From the NCBI GenBank assembly GCA_966128725.1, contig CBHYLN010000022.1, positions 1 to 47,977 on the forward strand: a stretch of 47,977 bases of DNA. The letters run 5' to 3'. The notes under the pieces were generated by a model. The model was not told the DNA's origin. It did not search any database and worked only from the letters and a program-made list of their open reading frames with translations. Made by a program: the position numbers and the translations under genes. The stretch's first letter is position 1. Every line of letters begins with the position of its first letter. This document shows positions 7,754-17,297 of this stretch, in pieces. The stretch comes from JAFDZV01 sp966128725. GTDB lineage: Bacteria > Bacteroidota > Ignavibacteria > OLB7.

Positions 7754-9490
7754 TCAGCGCAGGTCGAGCTTCAGCTCCATGTCACCGTTTGGCCGTACGC
7801 CTGCGATGCCGCCGCTCAACTTCACGGTGCTTCTGCCCCTTTGGAGCTTGAAGGCCGTGCGCTGTTCGGGGTCGGCGATGTCGTAGAACTCAACATCCTC
7901 GTTCAACGCAAGCACTTCGTTCGTGAACGGGTTCACCGAGGTTACGTTCCTGCTGAAGAACTGCAACTGTGTTCGGCTTCGATACACCGTTCCGGGCGCC
8001 GAGCCCAGCGTGGCGTTGGCGTAGAAGCTGATGTTCACTTCAAGCGGGAATCGCACCTGGCCCGGCACCGTGCGGATGGTGGTTGGGCTGGATGGCCTGC
8101 TGGCGTCCAGTGTGGTTGTGATCGTGCCGTAGGTTGGGTCCTGCACGGTCGCCGAAATCGCCGTTGGCACCAACGCCGTGTTCACCGCGCTGTCCCGGCT
8201 GATTGGCCCGGTCAGGCTGCTGAACGTGCCGATGCCCTTTGTGCCTTCGTTGCATATCGTGTCGGTCGGGTTGCCCGCGTCGTCGTACAGCACATAGCAC
8301 TTCTGTCCGTTGATCAGGATGCAGTTGTACGAAGGGCCGGGCTTGCGCGGCGTACCCAGCGTGATCGTTGTACGGCCGCCCTGCAGCGTAAACGATGTGT
8401 GGCCTGTGGCGTCGGCCACGTCGACGAATTCCACATCGTTCTTCAGCGTTGCAACCTCACCCGTGAATGGATCAAGCGAACGCACGCCCGTGCTGACGAA
8501 CGCCAACTGCGTCTTGCTGCGGAAGAGCTTGCCGGGGGCCGACGGCAGCGATGCGGTTGCATAGAAGTTGATGTTCACCGCCAACGGGAATCGCGTTGCG
8601 CCGTTGGAGCGGATGGTTGATGCGCTGGGCGTGCGAGTGGGGTCCAGCCGGGTGATGATGGCGCCCTTGGCGGAGTCGATCACCGTGGCCGTGATGTCCA
8701 CCGGGAACAGTTCCGTGTTCACGGGCAGCGAGTCCGTGCGGAACGGCCCGGTAACGCTGCGGAACGTGCCCACGCCGGTGCCGTTCTCATCGCAGACCGT
8801 GTCGATAGGCTGGCCGTTATCGCCGAAGTTTATGTAGCACTTGCGCCCGTTCAGCAGGATGCAGGTATACGTTGGTTCCTGCCTCTTCACGCCCAGCGTT
8901 ACACGGGTTGTGCCGCCCTGAAGGGCGAACACGGTGCCCTGCTTGGAATCGGCTGGATCGTAGAACTCGACATTGTTCTTCAATACCAGGCTTTCGCCGT
9001 TGAAGGGATTGATCGATGTGACGCCCGAGCTGCCGAACACCAACTGGTCGCGGCTTCGGAGCAGCTTCCCCGGCGCCGATTGCAGCGATGCGGTTGCATA
9101 GAAGCTGATGGCGACATCCAGCGGGAAGCGGTTGACCGAATCGGCCGAGCGAAGGGTGGCCGGGCTGGATTGGCGTTCGCGGTCCAGCTCGGTTGTGATC
9201 GTGCCGTAGGTTGGGTCGGTAATGGTGGCCGTAATCGACACCGGGAACAGTTCCGTATTCACCGGGCCGCTGCCGGGGATCCCCCGGCCGTTGCCGCCGA
9301 ACACGCCGATCCCTGTGCTGCCTTCATCGCAAATCGTGTCGATAGCGGCACCGGTGGTGTCGAAGTGGACATAACATTTCCTGCCATTCGAGATGATGCA
9401 AGTGTACTGGCCGGACTGTGCGCTGGCCACGATGCCATCCGAAACAATAACCGCGAACAGAACCGACACAGAAGCTATCAGACGTTTCAT
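7754..9490 (-). CDS. Secreted protein with three tandem copies of an uncharacterised ~180-residue domain
   Basis: The 578-residue product has a signal peptide (MKRLIASVSVLFAVIVSDG ... ASAQ, about 1-25) and a clear ribosome site (GGGAGG, 7 bases before ATG). Three repeats begin near residues 28, 207 and 387, each with C-I-x-x-NG-x-KCY, a central x-DPTYGTITTxLD-x-xR, FPLxVxIxFYAxAxLxSAPG, a YRS/RSKTQL strand, a SxNPFTxE turn and a closing VEFxDxADxxxxxxFxLQxGxxxxxL. The same domain occurs once each in the genes at 27381, 28387, 37694 and 38843. The strand-rich pattern suggests a beta-sandwich. I recognise no known family. There is no T9SS sorting tail, so it may be periplasmic, released or surface-associated by another route. 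A copy of the shared promoter-like element lies 280-330 bases upstream in the correct orientation. Confidence 0.8.
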   Translation of the reverse strand: MKRLIASVSVLFAVIVSDGIVASAQSGQYTCIISNGRKCYVHFDTTGAAIDTICDEGSTGIGVFGGNGRGIPGSGPVNTELFPVSITATITDPTYGTITTELDRERQSSPATLRSADSVNRFPLDVAISFYATASLQSAPGKLLRSRDQLVFGSSGVTSINPFNGESLVLKNNVEFYDPADSKQGTVFALQGGTTRVTLGVKRQEPTYTCILLNGRKCYINFGDNGQPIDTVCDENGTGVGTFRSVTGPFRTDSLPVNTELFPVDITATVIDSAKGAIITRLDPTRTPSASTIRSNGATRFPLAVNINFYATASLPSAPGKLFRSKTQLAFVSTGVRSLDPFTGEVATLKNDVEFVDVADATGHTSFTLQGGRTTITLGTPRKPGPSYNCILINGQKCYVLYDDAGNPTDTICNEGTKGIGTFSSLTGPISRDSAVNTALVPTAISATVQDPTYGTITTTLDASRPSSPTTIRTVPGQVRFPLEVNISFYANATLGSAPGTVYRSRTQLQFFSRNVTSVNPFTNEVLALNEDVEFYDIADPEQRTAFKLQRGRSTVKLSGGIAGVRPNGDMELKLDLR

Positions 9491-9965
9491 AGTCTGCCTC
9501 CCAGAGCAAAGTGATTGAAAAACCGACGTGGGGTGAGCGCGGAGCCATATCCAAAGCGGTGGAGCACCGCAGGTTCCAATCGGGGATGCGTATGTCAGTT
9601 CAGGGAGCGAAAGTCGGCGGGCCGGTGTGCCAACGGTCAGGCCGCGAGCGCCACATCCTTGCGCAATCAGTACGATGGCCGATCACACAGTGGCCGAGGT
9701 CGCGAAACGAGGGTGCGGCAACAACGAAATGCGCGAGTGTCCGGCATTCATTGGTGCCATGGTCAGCGAAGGCCATGATATGCGCCGGCACGGTGGAAAA
9801 CTTCTTCTACTTTGCTGTTTGTGTCGATGCAGTTGGATTATTCGGCGCATCGATGCCGATCGAAAAGCTCAAGGGCCGATCCCTGGCGGGCGTGATGCGT
9901 TCCTTTGCCATTATGTGTGCTACGTTCGTCCGGCACGGCGCCTGTGCCATATCAACCGTGATTTC
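9491..9965. other. Intergenic region, 475 bases, between divergent genes
   Basis: Lies between the minus-strand triple-domain gene and the plus-strand VOC gene. It holds one copy of the shared promoter-like element on the minus strand (9772-9817). Open frames here lack start sites and protein-like composition; I see no further gene. Confidence 0.4.
9772..9817 (-). promoter_or_regulatory. Shared promoter-like element, copy D (upstream of 7754-9490)
   Basis: On the minus strand: CAGCAA, four bases, GAAGAAG, TTTTCC, then TATCATGGC exactly 20 bases after GAAGAAG. It points toward the triple-domain secreted gene, whose ATG is about 280 bases beyond the downstream box. The downstream box is the weakest of the six copies. 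Confidence 0.6.
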
Positions 9966-10373
9966 ATGGAGCCCGAAACCGCAATGCCAACATCACTGCC
10001 AGGCCCGCTTCGGGGCGGTCGGCTGAGTTATCTCTTCCTTCTGGCACGTGACGTGGCCGGAATGGTCCGCTTCTACGGCGAAACGCTCGGTCTGCCGATT
10101 ACCTATCACGAACCAGAGCGCTTTGCATTTGTTCGCCTTGGCCCACCTGGGGCGCCGGAGTTGGCCATTTACGCCGGCCGCGATACCGCCGCCACGGAAC
10201 GCCCGCACTGGTTCTTCGTGATCGACGTTCCGGATCTCAACCAGGCAGTCACCGAGCTGGCGAACCGTGGCCTTGCCGTGGGGCCGATCGAACCGGTCCC
10301 GTTTGGCCGCGCCGCAACCCTTTCCGATCCTGAAGGAAACGTGATCGAGCTGCACGAGGCGGCGGCGCGGTAA
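9966..10373 (+). CDS. VOC-superfamily protein (glyoxalase/bleomycin-resistance fold)
   Basis: The product has 135 residues from ATG 9966 (MEPETAMPTS); the next ATG, 9984, is equally possible, and neither has a strong ribosome site. The VOC fold is clear: LSYLFLLARDVAGMVRFYGETLGLPITYHEPERFAFVRLG, then HWFFVIDVPDLNQAVTELANRG and a closing RAATLSDPEGNVIELHE with the usual DPxGNxxEL ending. Members are metal enzymes (glyoxalase I, dioxygenases) or antibiotic-binding proteins without catalysis. Enediyne producers are known to use members of this fold (TnmS-type) to sequester their product. It lies about 4 kb upstream of an enediyne-type cassette and just before an exporter, so a self-resistance role is a fair guess but is inference. 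Confidence 0.75.
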   Translation: MEPETAMPTSLPGPLRGGRLSYLFLLARDVAGMVRFYGETLGLPITYHEPERFAFVRLGPPGAPELAIYAGRDTAATERPHWFFVIDVPDLNQAVTELANRGLAVGPIEPVPFGRAATLSDPEGNVIELHEAAAR

Positions 10374-10840
10374 CGTAAAGCTGAACGGTGGCGGCGATTT
10401 TTCCGGGCTCCGCCGTGATTGCGGGCGTTGCCGGGTGGTGGCCGGGATTGTGGCGTGCTGCGCGACACCGCGAGCTGACAACGCAGCCACATCCGGGCCT
10501 CACGAAAGTGCCCTAGCGGTCGTTTTCTGCCGTTTTTGCCGAAGAATCGCAACAACAGCAATCTGGAAGAAGTTTTCGCCTGGGTACCCCCATAGCTTAC
10601 TGCAATTGCTCGTGTACCCCTCCAATACGCGCGTTGGCTGATGTGTTCCGTGTGAACATCCGGGCCTATGCTGGTCCGAATTGGTTGGGTTTCGATAGAC
10701 CGTTCACACTGTCCACTGATCCGTTCTGGCATAGAATCTCAACAGCAGGTTGCCCCGATCCCGAAAGGCCGCGATACGCGCGGTTCTGATCTCACTGCTG
10801 CGCAGGGTTACCATCAATCCATCGATCCCCGAGAGCACCC
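10374..10840. other. Intergenic region, 467 bases
   Basis: Non-coding between the VOC and MMPL genes. Contains copy C of the shared promoter-like element (10557-10600). No hairpin with a T-run was found after the VOC gene. Confidence 0.4.
10557..10600 (+). promoter_or_regulatory. Shared promoter-like element, copy C (upstream of MMPL exporter)
   Basis: AGCAA, four bases, GAAGAAG (10566-10572), TTTTC, and TAGCTTAC beginning 20 bases after GAAGAAG (10593-10600). It faces the MMPL gene, whose ATG is 240 bases beyond. This is the only copy not in front of a member of the secreted family. Confidence 0.6.
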
Positions 10841-13282
10841 ATGTACAGGGTTCTACTACGATATTCCACACGTTACCCGCGTTCCATGGTCGCCGCGATC
10901 ATGGTGGTGACGGTGCTCGCGGTTCTGGCGATCCCACGCATCGGTCTTCGGCTTGATGGCCGGTCGTTGATTCCCGCCGGCGAGGAACGGCTTGCCGCAA
11001 GCGATCGTGCCGCGGTTACGTTCGGGTTGAAGGATATCATCGTTGTTGCCGTGGTTGCCGACAAGGGCAGCATCCTGACAAGCGATGGATTGTCGCGGGT
11101 TGGCGGCATTGCCAATGCGCTCGAAACATTGCCGGGCGTGGCCAGGCACTCGGTTACCAGCATTACCACGCTGCCGTTGCTGGTAAAGCGTGGCGGGATC
11201 ATCGACCCCGAGGAGCCGATCCGGACAACGGTGGTGGATGCGGCGCGGCTTGCGCGTGTGAAGGAGGAAGTTGCCGCGCTTGGGCTGCATAACGGCGTGT
11301 TTCTCTCGCGCGATGGGCGCGCGGCGGCCGTGTATGCGTTCGCCGAAAACGGCGCCAACCGCGAGGACCTGATCGACCACGTGGACGAGATTGCCGCGAA
11401 GTTCAACGGGGGCGGCTTCAGCACGCATATCGGCGGCAACGCGCTTGCCCAGGCGGAACTGGGGCGCTCGGTTGCGTTGGATCTCTTTGTGCTGGTTCCA
11501 TTCCTGTTGGCCGCGCTTATGCTGCTGCTGACACTGGTGTTCCGTACTCCGAAGGCCGCGATGTTGTCGCTGGCGGAGATCGGCCTCAGCCTGGTATGGA
11601 CCGCGGGATTAATCGGCGCGCTGGGCCAGCCCGTGTTCATCACAACGCTTGTGCTCCCGGTTGTGCTGATCGCGATTGGCGTTACCGACGACATTTACGC
11701 GCTGAACCGCTACATGACCGCGCGCCGCAAGGAAGGGCATCTGCCCAATGCGCAGATTGTGACCGAGGCGTTCGAGGGGGTAAGCCGTCCCATCACGATG
11801 ACGGCGCTTACCTCGATGGCCGGGCTGGCCTCGCTGGCGTTCACGAACCTGGAACCCCTGCGCATCTTCGGTCTGTTCGGCGCCCTCTCGATTGGCCTGT
11901 CCACCATCTTCACGTTTACCATCGTTCCGGCGATGCTGATGCTGATGCCCCCGAAGCTTCGCGAGGGCAGCGCCAAAAGCAATCGTCGTATCGCCAAGAT
12001 CGCCAGCCGGCTGCTGGCATTGCTGGAGCGTTTCGGCCCCCGGCGTGTGGTGTTTGGCGCCGTACTGCTTGCCGCAGGCGCGGCGGCCGTGGCCACCAAT
12101 CTCCGCATCGACGACAGTTGGGTGGCCAATCTTTCGCCGTCGAGCCGTGTGGCCGAAGGCGATCGTGTGATCAACCAATTCCTCGCCGGCTCCACCACGG
12201 TGGAACTTGGCCTTACCGCCACACGGGGCGATGGATTTCTGGAGCCTGAAAACATCGCGCTGCTGGCACGGGTGGAGGACACACTCTCCTCGCTCGGCAG
12301 GGTGGGGGCTGTGCAGAGTTCCTACAGCGATATCCTGCGAATTACCGCCACGCTGGCCGGCCAGCCGTACGAGGTGTTTCGTCACAACGTTGCAACAGGT
12401 CGTCGCGCAATTACACGTGCCGACATCGAAACGGCGCTTACCATCGACGAATCGTTGAACCGCCCAACGCTTGGCGCCTATCTGGCCGACACGATGCACA
12501 GCGCGCGCCTGACGGTGTTCGTGCACGGCGCCGACTACGAACGGCTGCGGCCGGTGTTCGAGCGCACGGTTGCCACCATCGAGGGGCTTCGCAACGATCA
12601 GGTTACCGGCACCCCGTTCGGTGATGGCTGGATCAGCTACCTGACCGTGAAGATGCTGGTGGAGGGGCAGATTGTGTCGATCGCCTTTGCCTCGTTGGCC
12701 GATCTGTTACTGGTAACGTTGCTGCTGCGTTCGCTCAGGGTGGCGCTGGTGGCCGTATTGCCCGTGATGGTGGCCGTATTGCTCACCTTTGCCGCGCTGG
12801 TGCTGATGGGCTCGCCGCTGGGCATCGCAAGCTCGATGTTCGCATCCATCGCGCTGGGCATCGGGGTTGATTACTCGATTCATCTTGCCGTGGAAATCCG
12901 TGCGGCGTGCGCGCGCGCGCCAAGCCTGCTGGTGGCATTGCGTCGCGCCTTTGCCGAAACGGCGCCATCGATCATCGTCAGCGCGGCCACCATCACTGTC
13001 GGCTTCGGTGTATTGCTGGTTTCCTCGGTGGTTCCCAACCGCATGCTGGGCCTGTTGGTGATCGTAAGCCTTGGGATGTGCGCGTTGATGACGCTGGCGC
13101 TGGTGCCGGGGCTTGCGGATCTGCTGGGCATGTGGCGTGCCACGCGGCGCCAGCGAGAGCATGTAGCCGCATCCGGTGTGTCGCTTTCCCGCCGTCGCCG
13201 CATTCCGGGGCCCTTGCCGGTGGTTGGCGTGGTGGCCGAGTCAACAAAGGCAGGCACGATGTCCGGTAACGGCACATCATGA
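10841..13282 (+). CDS. MMPL/RND-family exporter
   Basis: The product is an 813-residue inner-membrane protein with the MMPL layout. There is one N-terminal helix (about 15-33), a periplasmic domain (about 34-210), a bundle of about five helices (about 212-385) containing GVTDDIYALNRY, another helix near 405 and a second periplasmic domain. A second helix bundle (about 600-770) contains GIGVDYSIHLAVEIRAA. Acidic residues in these two matching motifs are the likely proton-relay residues of RND-type pumps. MMPL proteins export lipids, polyketides, hopanoids and pigments using the proton gradient. No membrane-fusion or outer-membrane partner is nearby. Position between a VOC protein and an enediyne-type PKS operon suggests product export or self-protection; this is inference. 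Upstream lies a promoter-like element shared with the secreted-protein family. Confidence 0.85.
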   Translation: MYRVLLRYSTRYPRSMVAAIMVVTVLAVLAIPRIGLRLDGRSLIPAGEERLAASDRAAVTFGLKDIIVVAVVADKGSILTSDGLSRVGGIANALETLPGVARHSVTSITTLPLLVKRGGIIDPEEPIRTTVVDAARLARVKEEVAALGLHNGVFLSRDGRAAAVYAFAENGANREDLIDHVDEIAAKFNGGGFSTHIGGNALAQAELGRSVALDLFVLVPFLLAALMLLLTLVFRTPKAAMLSLAEIGLSLVWTAGLIGALGQPVFITTLVLPVVLIAIGVTDDIYALNRYMTARRKEGHLPNAQIVTEAFEGVSRPITMTALTSMAGLASLAFTNLEPLRIFGLFGALSIGLSTIFTFTIVPAMLMLMPPKLREGSAKSNRRIAKIASRLLALLERFGPRRVVFGAVLLAAGAAAVATNLRIDDSWVANLSPSSRVAEGDRVINQFLAGSTTVELGLTATRGDGFLEPENIALLARVEDTLSSLGRVGAVQSSYSDILRITATLAGQPYEVFRHNVATGRRAITRADIETALTIDESLNRPTLGAYLADTMHSARLTVFVHGADYERLRPVFERTVATIEGLRNDQVTGTPFGDGWISYLTVKMLVEGQIVSIAFASLADLLLVTLLLRSLRVALVAVLPVMVAVLLTFAALVLMGSPLGIASSMFASIALGIGVDYSIHLAVEIRAACARAPSLLVALRRAFAETAPSIIVSAATITVGFGVLLVSSVVPNRMLGLLVIVSLGMCALMTLALVPGLADLLGMWRATRRQREHVAASGVSLSRRRRIPGPLPVVGVVAESTKAGTMSGNGTS

Positions 13283-14308
13283 AACATGTGCACCCCATGA
13301 ACCTTGATGGTACAATTAGCCGGTTGTTGATCAGGCGCTTGTTGACGCGCCGTGTTCCAGCACTTCACCAAGGCATGCTGGGATCAGCGAGCCGAACATG
13401 TGTTGTGGCAACACCCGGTCGGGAAGGCCGATTCGTGTGTTGCGCCACGTTCATCGGGATAATCGCGGTTGGTACGGGTACACAATGATGTACTCGCATG
13501 CAGGTTTTAATGGTGATAGTTTGCCGTTGCCATAAGTGTGTTTTATCGAGGTGTGCCGACGCAAAACTGTCGAGTGCGCAATGTGACATGTTGATCGATG
13601 TGCGCGCGAAACGACGCTAACGGCGGGCTTCATGGGCGATATCTGACAAGGTGCAATGTGCCGGCTGTACTGCCACATGCTTGGGCATAACCAGAATCCG
13701 TCTATTGTGCGCGGTAATCCGGGCATGACACCCCCGTGTGAGTTTCAAGGCCGTCGCGCAAGCCGGGCATGAACGGCCCGCGAGCCGCAAGCGAACAGAT
13801 GACGCGGCGCAAAGGACTCAGGGCAATGATGCCAATGCGTCTACACCAACAGATTTGAGTACGGGTCGCTCGGCTGCCGGACCGATGTCGCTTGGCGCCA
13901 GGGCCGCGAATCCAACGTTTAGATTCACGACAGCCGCGCACCATGTTGGTGTTGATGCGGCAACACGACAATCCCAGTAAATACCGCCTCACCGCTCGGC
14001 ACGGCCTGCGCCATGCTGCCGCGGCAACCCGGGCTCCGGATCACGCATGCGGGCATTGTAAACGCGCGCTGCATTTCGGAGGAGGGGTGTGGTATGCCTT
14101 GTTCGCTCGTTTCGATTGCGTGTGGGCCTGGCCAGGATGGGAATCCCGAACAAGGCCCTGCAGTGGTTCCGCGTTCGAGGTGGAACATCTGCGGCACCGG
14201 TTGTGGTGAGCAAATACTGTACGGACTATCCATCGATAATCGGTGTCCCGACGTCGGCATTCGCGAAATGATTGCCGCATCGTGTACCCACAGTTCCCTA
14301 TCAATCGC
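13283..14308. other. 1.0-kb non-coding stretch upstream of the polyketide operon
   Basis: No convincing gene in any frame; open frames are short and lack ribosome sites. It contains palindrome copy 2 (13478-13493) and a weak GGCGC/GCGCC hairpin near 13334-13351. The operon promoter and any long regulatory leader must lie here. Confidence 0.45.
13478..13493. promoter_or_regulatory. Near-palindrome GTACACAATGATGTAC (candidate operator, copy 2)
   Basis: Same 16 bases as at 29155-29170, with identity extending to 18 (GGTACACAATGATGTACT, allowing for the first base), and two mismatches from the perfect palindrome at 6356. It lies in the gap before the polyketide operon, about 820 bases from the first start codon. 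Confidence 0.35.
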
Positions 14309-15322
14309 ATGACACGAACCCTGCGGACACTGTTGTTCGGGATCTCGTTGCAGGAAGCGACGTTCGAGCGTCGGCGCTTTCCTGCGTGTGACCCACAGGC
14401 GCGCGAGCGGCTGGAGTCGATCGGCTTCACGTTCCTTACCGGTTATCTCGCCGCTCTGGATGCCTCGGGCCACGATGAGCTGGTTCATCGATTGGCCGAG
14501 GTTGATCACGAGCGCCAGGGGTTTGCCTACGAGGGCGCCGCGATGGCTCTGGGCCTGATGGATATGCTTCTACCGTGGCGCCGCGATCGATGGAGCTCCT
14601 TCACCAATGGGCCGGCGGCACGCCATTGTTATATGATGCAGGTGGGGCTGGGGTGGGCGTTTGCCCGGCTGCATCGCAACGCCGAGCGGGCCGTGCGCCC
14701 GCTGGATCCGTTGATCGGCTGGTTGGCTGTCGACGGCTACGGGTTCCACGAGTGCTACTTCAAGTGGGAACGGGTGATGGTGCAGGGTCAGGTGCCGCGT
14801 GCGGTAACCGGCTATGCGCGCAACGCGTTCGATCAGGGCGTTGGGCGCTGCATGTGGTTTGTCAACGGTGCCGACCCCGAACGCCTGGCGCATGCGATGG
14901 AGCACTTTGATGCCAGCCGGCGTCCCGATCTGTGGAGCGGTGTGGGGCTGGCCTCGGCATATGCGGGCGGCGTTCCGCGAGAAGCTCTCGATCTGCTTCG
15001 CGCGCTCAGCGGTGACTGCTACCCGGCGCTCGCGCAGGGCGTGATGTTCGCCACCGAAACCCGGTTGAACGCCGGCAACCTGACCGCGCATACGGAGATG
15101 GCCTGCAATGCCATTTGCGACATGACACCCGAAGCGGCCTCGGCCATTGTGCACGAAGAGCGCCGCGATCTCAAGTACGATTCGATTGTGCCGGCCTACG
15201 AGCTTTGGCGCACGCGGATACAGACACATTTCACAAGCGACCGTGATCACGGTTCCGCTCTGTTCGCGAACGGATTCACTCGGCAATCCGTTACCGCACA
15301 CAACCACCGAAGGGATTCCTGA
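14309..15322 (+). CDS. Enediyne biosynthesis protein E4-like (DUF1702)
   Basis: The product has 337 residues from ATG 14309 (MTRTLRTLLFGIS); upstream in-frame sequence to 14243 does not look coding. DUF1702 features are plain: LEATFERR-like N-terminus (LQEATFERRRF), ARERLESIGFTFLTGYLAAL, GFAYEGAAMALGLMD (about 93-107), HCYMMQVGLGWAFARL, and DPLIGWLAVDGYGFHECYF (about 150-168). These proteins are a fixed part of the minimal enediyne PKS cassette, where the set E3, E4, E5, PKSE and E10 is conserved; the reaction of E4 is not known. First gene of an operon in which most neighbours overlap or nearly touch; its stop is separated from the E3-like start by one base. Order differs from the usual E3-E4-E5: here E4 comes first. 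Confidence 0.85.
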   Translation: MTRTLRTLLFGISLQEATFERRRFPACDPQARERLESIGFTFLTGYLAALDASGHDELVHRLAEVDHERQGFAYEGAAMALGLMDMLLPWRRDRWSSFTNGPAARHCYMMQVGLGWAFARLHRNAERAVRPLDPLIGWLAVDGYGFHECYFKWERVMVQGQVPRAVTGYARNAFDQGVGRCMWFVNGADPERLAHAMEHFDASRRPDLWSGVGLASAYAGGVPREALDLLRALSGDCYPALAQGVMFATETRLNAGNLTAHTEMACNAICDMTPEAASAIVHEERRDLKYDSIVPAYELWRTRIQTHFTSDRDHGSALFANGFTRQSVTAHNHRRDS

Positions 15323-15323
15323 A

Positions 15324-17297
15324 ATGACGAACTCACCTACGTTCATTCAACGGCAGGGGCGCAAGGTGGCCGGTTTGATGGCCATGGCAGCGGTCTATTG
15401 GGCCGCGCAGTTGCCGCATCTGTCAACCGAGGATCAGGCGCGCCTGTCCGGGCAGTATCGTTTCGCAGCCTCCGCGCTGCCCGATCTACCCGGCATCAAC
15501 AAGCGTACCATCAGGCACGTACATCCCAGCCTGCATAAGATTTGCGCCTGGATCTCATCGGTGGGCGCCTCGGTCTCGTTGAACGACCTCGACGGCGATG
15601 GCCTGCCGAACGATGCTGCCTACGTGGATACCCGCGTCGATCGCGTGATCGTGGCGCCGGTACCGGGCACGCCCGCACGTTTCGGCACCTTCGAGCTCAA
15701 CCCCGCGCCGCTGCCGTATGATTCGGCCACGATGGCGCCGATGGGAGTATTGCCAGGTGATTACAACGAAGATGGCATGACGGATCTTCTGGTCTACTAC
15801 TGGGGACGTACCCCCGTGGTGTTCCTGAACACCGATACCGTGCCCGGCGCGCCGCTTGGCGCTGCCTCGTACCGTCCGGTCGAAACCGTGCCCACCGTCG
15901 AGCGCTGGTTTACCAATGCGGCCTCGGTGGCCGATATCGATGGCGACGGCCACCTCGATGTGGTGATCGGCAACTACTTCCAGGATGGCGCGCACATTCT
16001 GGACGCAAACGGCACCGGCACCGAGAGCATGCAGCACTCGATGTCGAAGGCATTTAACGGCGGGCACAACCGCATTCTTGTGTGGGCGCCGCCCGCCAAT
16101 GGCGCGCCAGTACGATTCGTGGACATGAAGGACGTGTTCCCAGAGGATGTTGGCGACGGCTGGACTCTGGCGCTTGGCGCCGCCGATCTCGACGGCGACA
16201 TGCTCCCGGAGATCTATTTCGGGAACGACTTCGGTCCCGATCGCCTGCTGCACAATCGTTCCACGCCGGGCCATCCGCGCTTTGCGTTGCTGGAAGGCGA
16301 GCGCACGTTCACGTCGCCGAAGTCCAAGGTGCTTGGCCACGACTCGTTCAAGGGCATGGGCGTTGACTTCGCCGACATCAACGGGGATGGCTATCTCGAT
16401 ATCTATGTCAGCAACATAGCCGGCGAATACGCGCTGGAGGAAAGCCACTTCGTGTGGGTGAGCACCGGCGACGTGGCCCGCATGCGCGAAGGCATTGCTC
16501 CGTATGTGGATCGTTCCGAACCGCTTGGCCTGTCGCGGAGCTCCTGGGGCTGGGATACACGCTGGGGTGACTTCAACAACGATGGTCGGATGGAGGCCAT
16601 GCAGGCCACCGGGTTCGTGCGCGGAACGCGCCCGCGTTGGCCGGAACTGCACGAGCTGGCAACCGGCAACGACGAACTGCTGGAACATCCGCAGTGGTGG
16701 ATGAGCTGCGGTGGCGGCGATGAACTCTGCGGCCACGAGCACGTCCGCTTCTTTGCCTACAACGAGCCCACAAGCCACTACTTCGATGTTGCCGCCGATG
16801 TTGGCGTGGGCCGCACAACGGTGTCGCGGGGTCTGGCCACCGCCGATGTTGACGGCGACGGACTCCTGGATTTCGCCGTAGCCTCGCAGTGGGATACCTC
16901 CTATTTCTACCGTAACACCTCGCGTGGGGCGGGATCGGCGCTCGAGCTTTCGCTGCGGCTCCCGGCCGTCGGGCATGATACAGGCGCCATTGTGGTTCTG
17001 CCCGGCGGGCCGGTTCGTGGCCTGTCGTCGGTGGCCGCGATTGGCGCCCGTGCCCGTGTACACCTGCCCGATGGCCGCACCATTGTTGCAGCCGTTGACG
17101 GTGGCAGCGGGCACTCCGGCAAGCGCAGCCCCGAACTGCACTTCGGGCTTGGCGTAATCGCCGCCAACACCCGCCTTACCGCCGACATCGATTGGCGGGC
17201 ACACGATGGTTCGGTTCAACACACAACAATTACAGTAACACCGGGCCGGCACACGGTAATCCTTGGAAGCCGGCAATCCTCACGGGTGATATCATGA
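15324..17297 (+). CDS. Enediyne biosynthesis protein E3-like (CRTAC1/UnbV, FG-GAP repeats)
   Basis: The 657-residue product starts at ATG 15324 one base after the E4 stop, with AAGGG upstream. A possible membrane-leading segment covers about 12-28 (KVAGLMAMAAVYWAAQLP). At least seven FG-GAP-like calcium-binding repeats follow, recognisable as D-x-D-x-D-G motifs: NDLDGDGLPND, GDYNEDGMTDLL, ADIDGDGHLDVV, ADLDGDMLPEIYF, ADINGDGYLDIYV, GDFNNDGRMEAM and ADVDGDGLLDFAV. A C-terminal UnbV-like domain contains IGARARVHLPDGRTIVAAVDGGSG. The fold is a seven-bladed beta-propeller. E3 is part of the conserved enediyne cassette, function unknown. Its stop overlaps the E5 start by ATGA, so translation is coupled. 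Confidence 0.85.
   Translation: MTNSPTFIQRQGRKVAGLMAMAAVYWAAQLPHLSTEDQARLSGQYRFAASALPDLPGINKRTIRHVHPSLHKICAWISSVGASVSLNDLDGDGLPNDAAYVDTRVDRVIVAPVPGTPARFGTFELNPAPLPYDSATMAPMGVLPGDYNEDGMTDLLVYYWGRTPVVFLNTDTVPGAPLGAASYRPVETVPTVERWFTNAASVADIDGDGHLDVVIGNYFQDGAHILDANGTGTESMQHSMSKAFNGGHNRILVWAPPANGAPVRFVDMKDVFPEDVGDGWTLALGAADLDGDMLPEIYFGNDFGPDRLLHNRSTPGHPRFALLEGERTFTSPKSKVLGHDSFKGMGVDFADINGDGYLDIYVSNIAGEYALEESHFVWVSTGDVARMREGIAPYVDRSEPLGLSRSSWGWDTRWGDFNNDGRMEAMQATGFVRGTRPRWPELHELATGNDELLEHPQWWMSCGGGDELCGHEHVRFFAYNEPTSHYFDVAADVGVGRTTVSRGLATADVDGDGLLDFAVASQWDTSYFYRNTSRGAGSALELSLRLPAVGHDTGAIVVLPGGPVRGLSSVAAIGARARVHLPDGRTIVAAVDGGSGHSGKRSPELHFGLGVIAANTRLTADIDWRAHDGSVQHTTITVTPGRHTVILGSRQSSRVIS

Noticed and set aside
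8580..8837. Plus-strand open frames across the triple-domain gene (including 7532-8620)
   Set aside because: Shadows of the minus-strand gene, whose three repeats and signal peptide are unambiguous.
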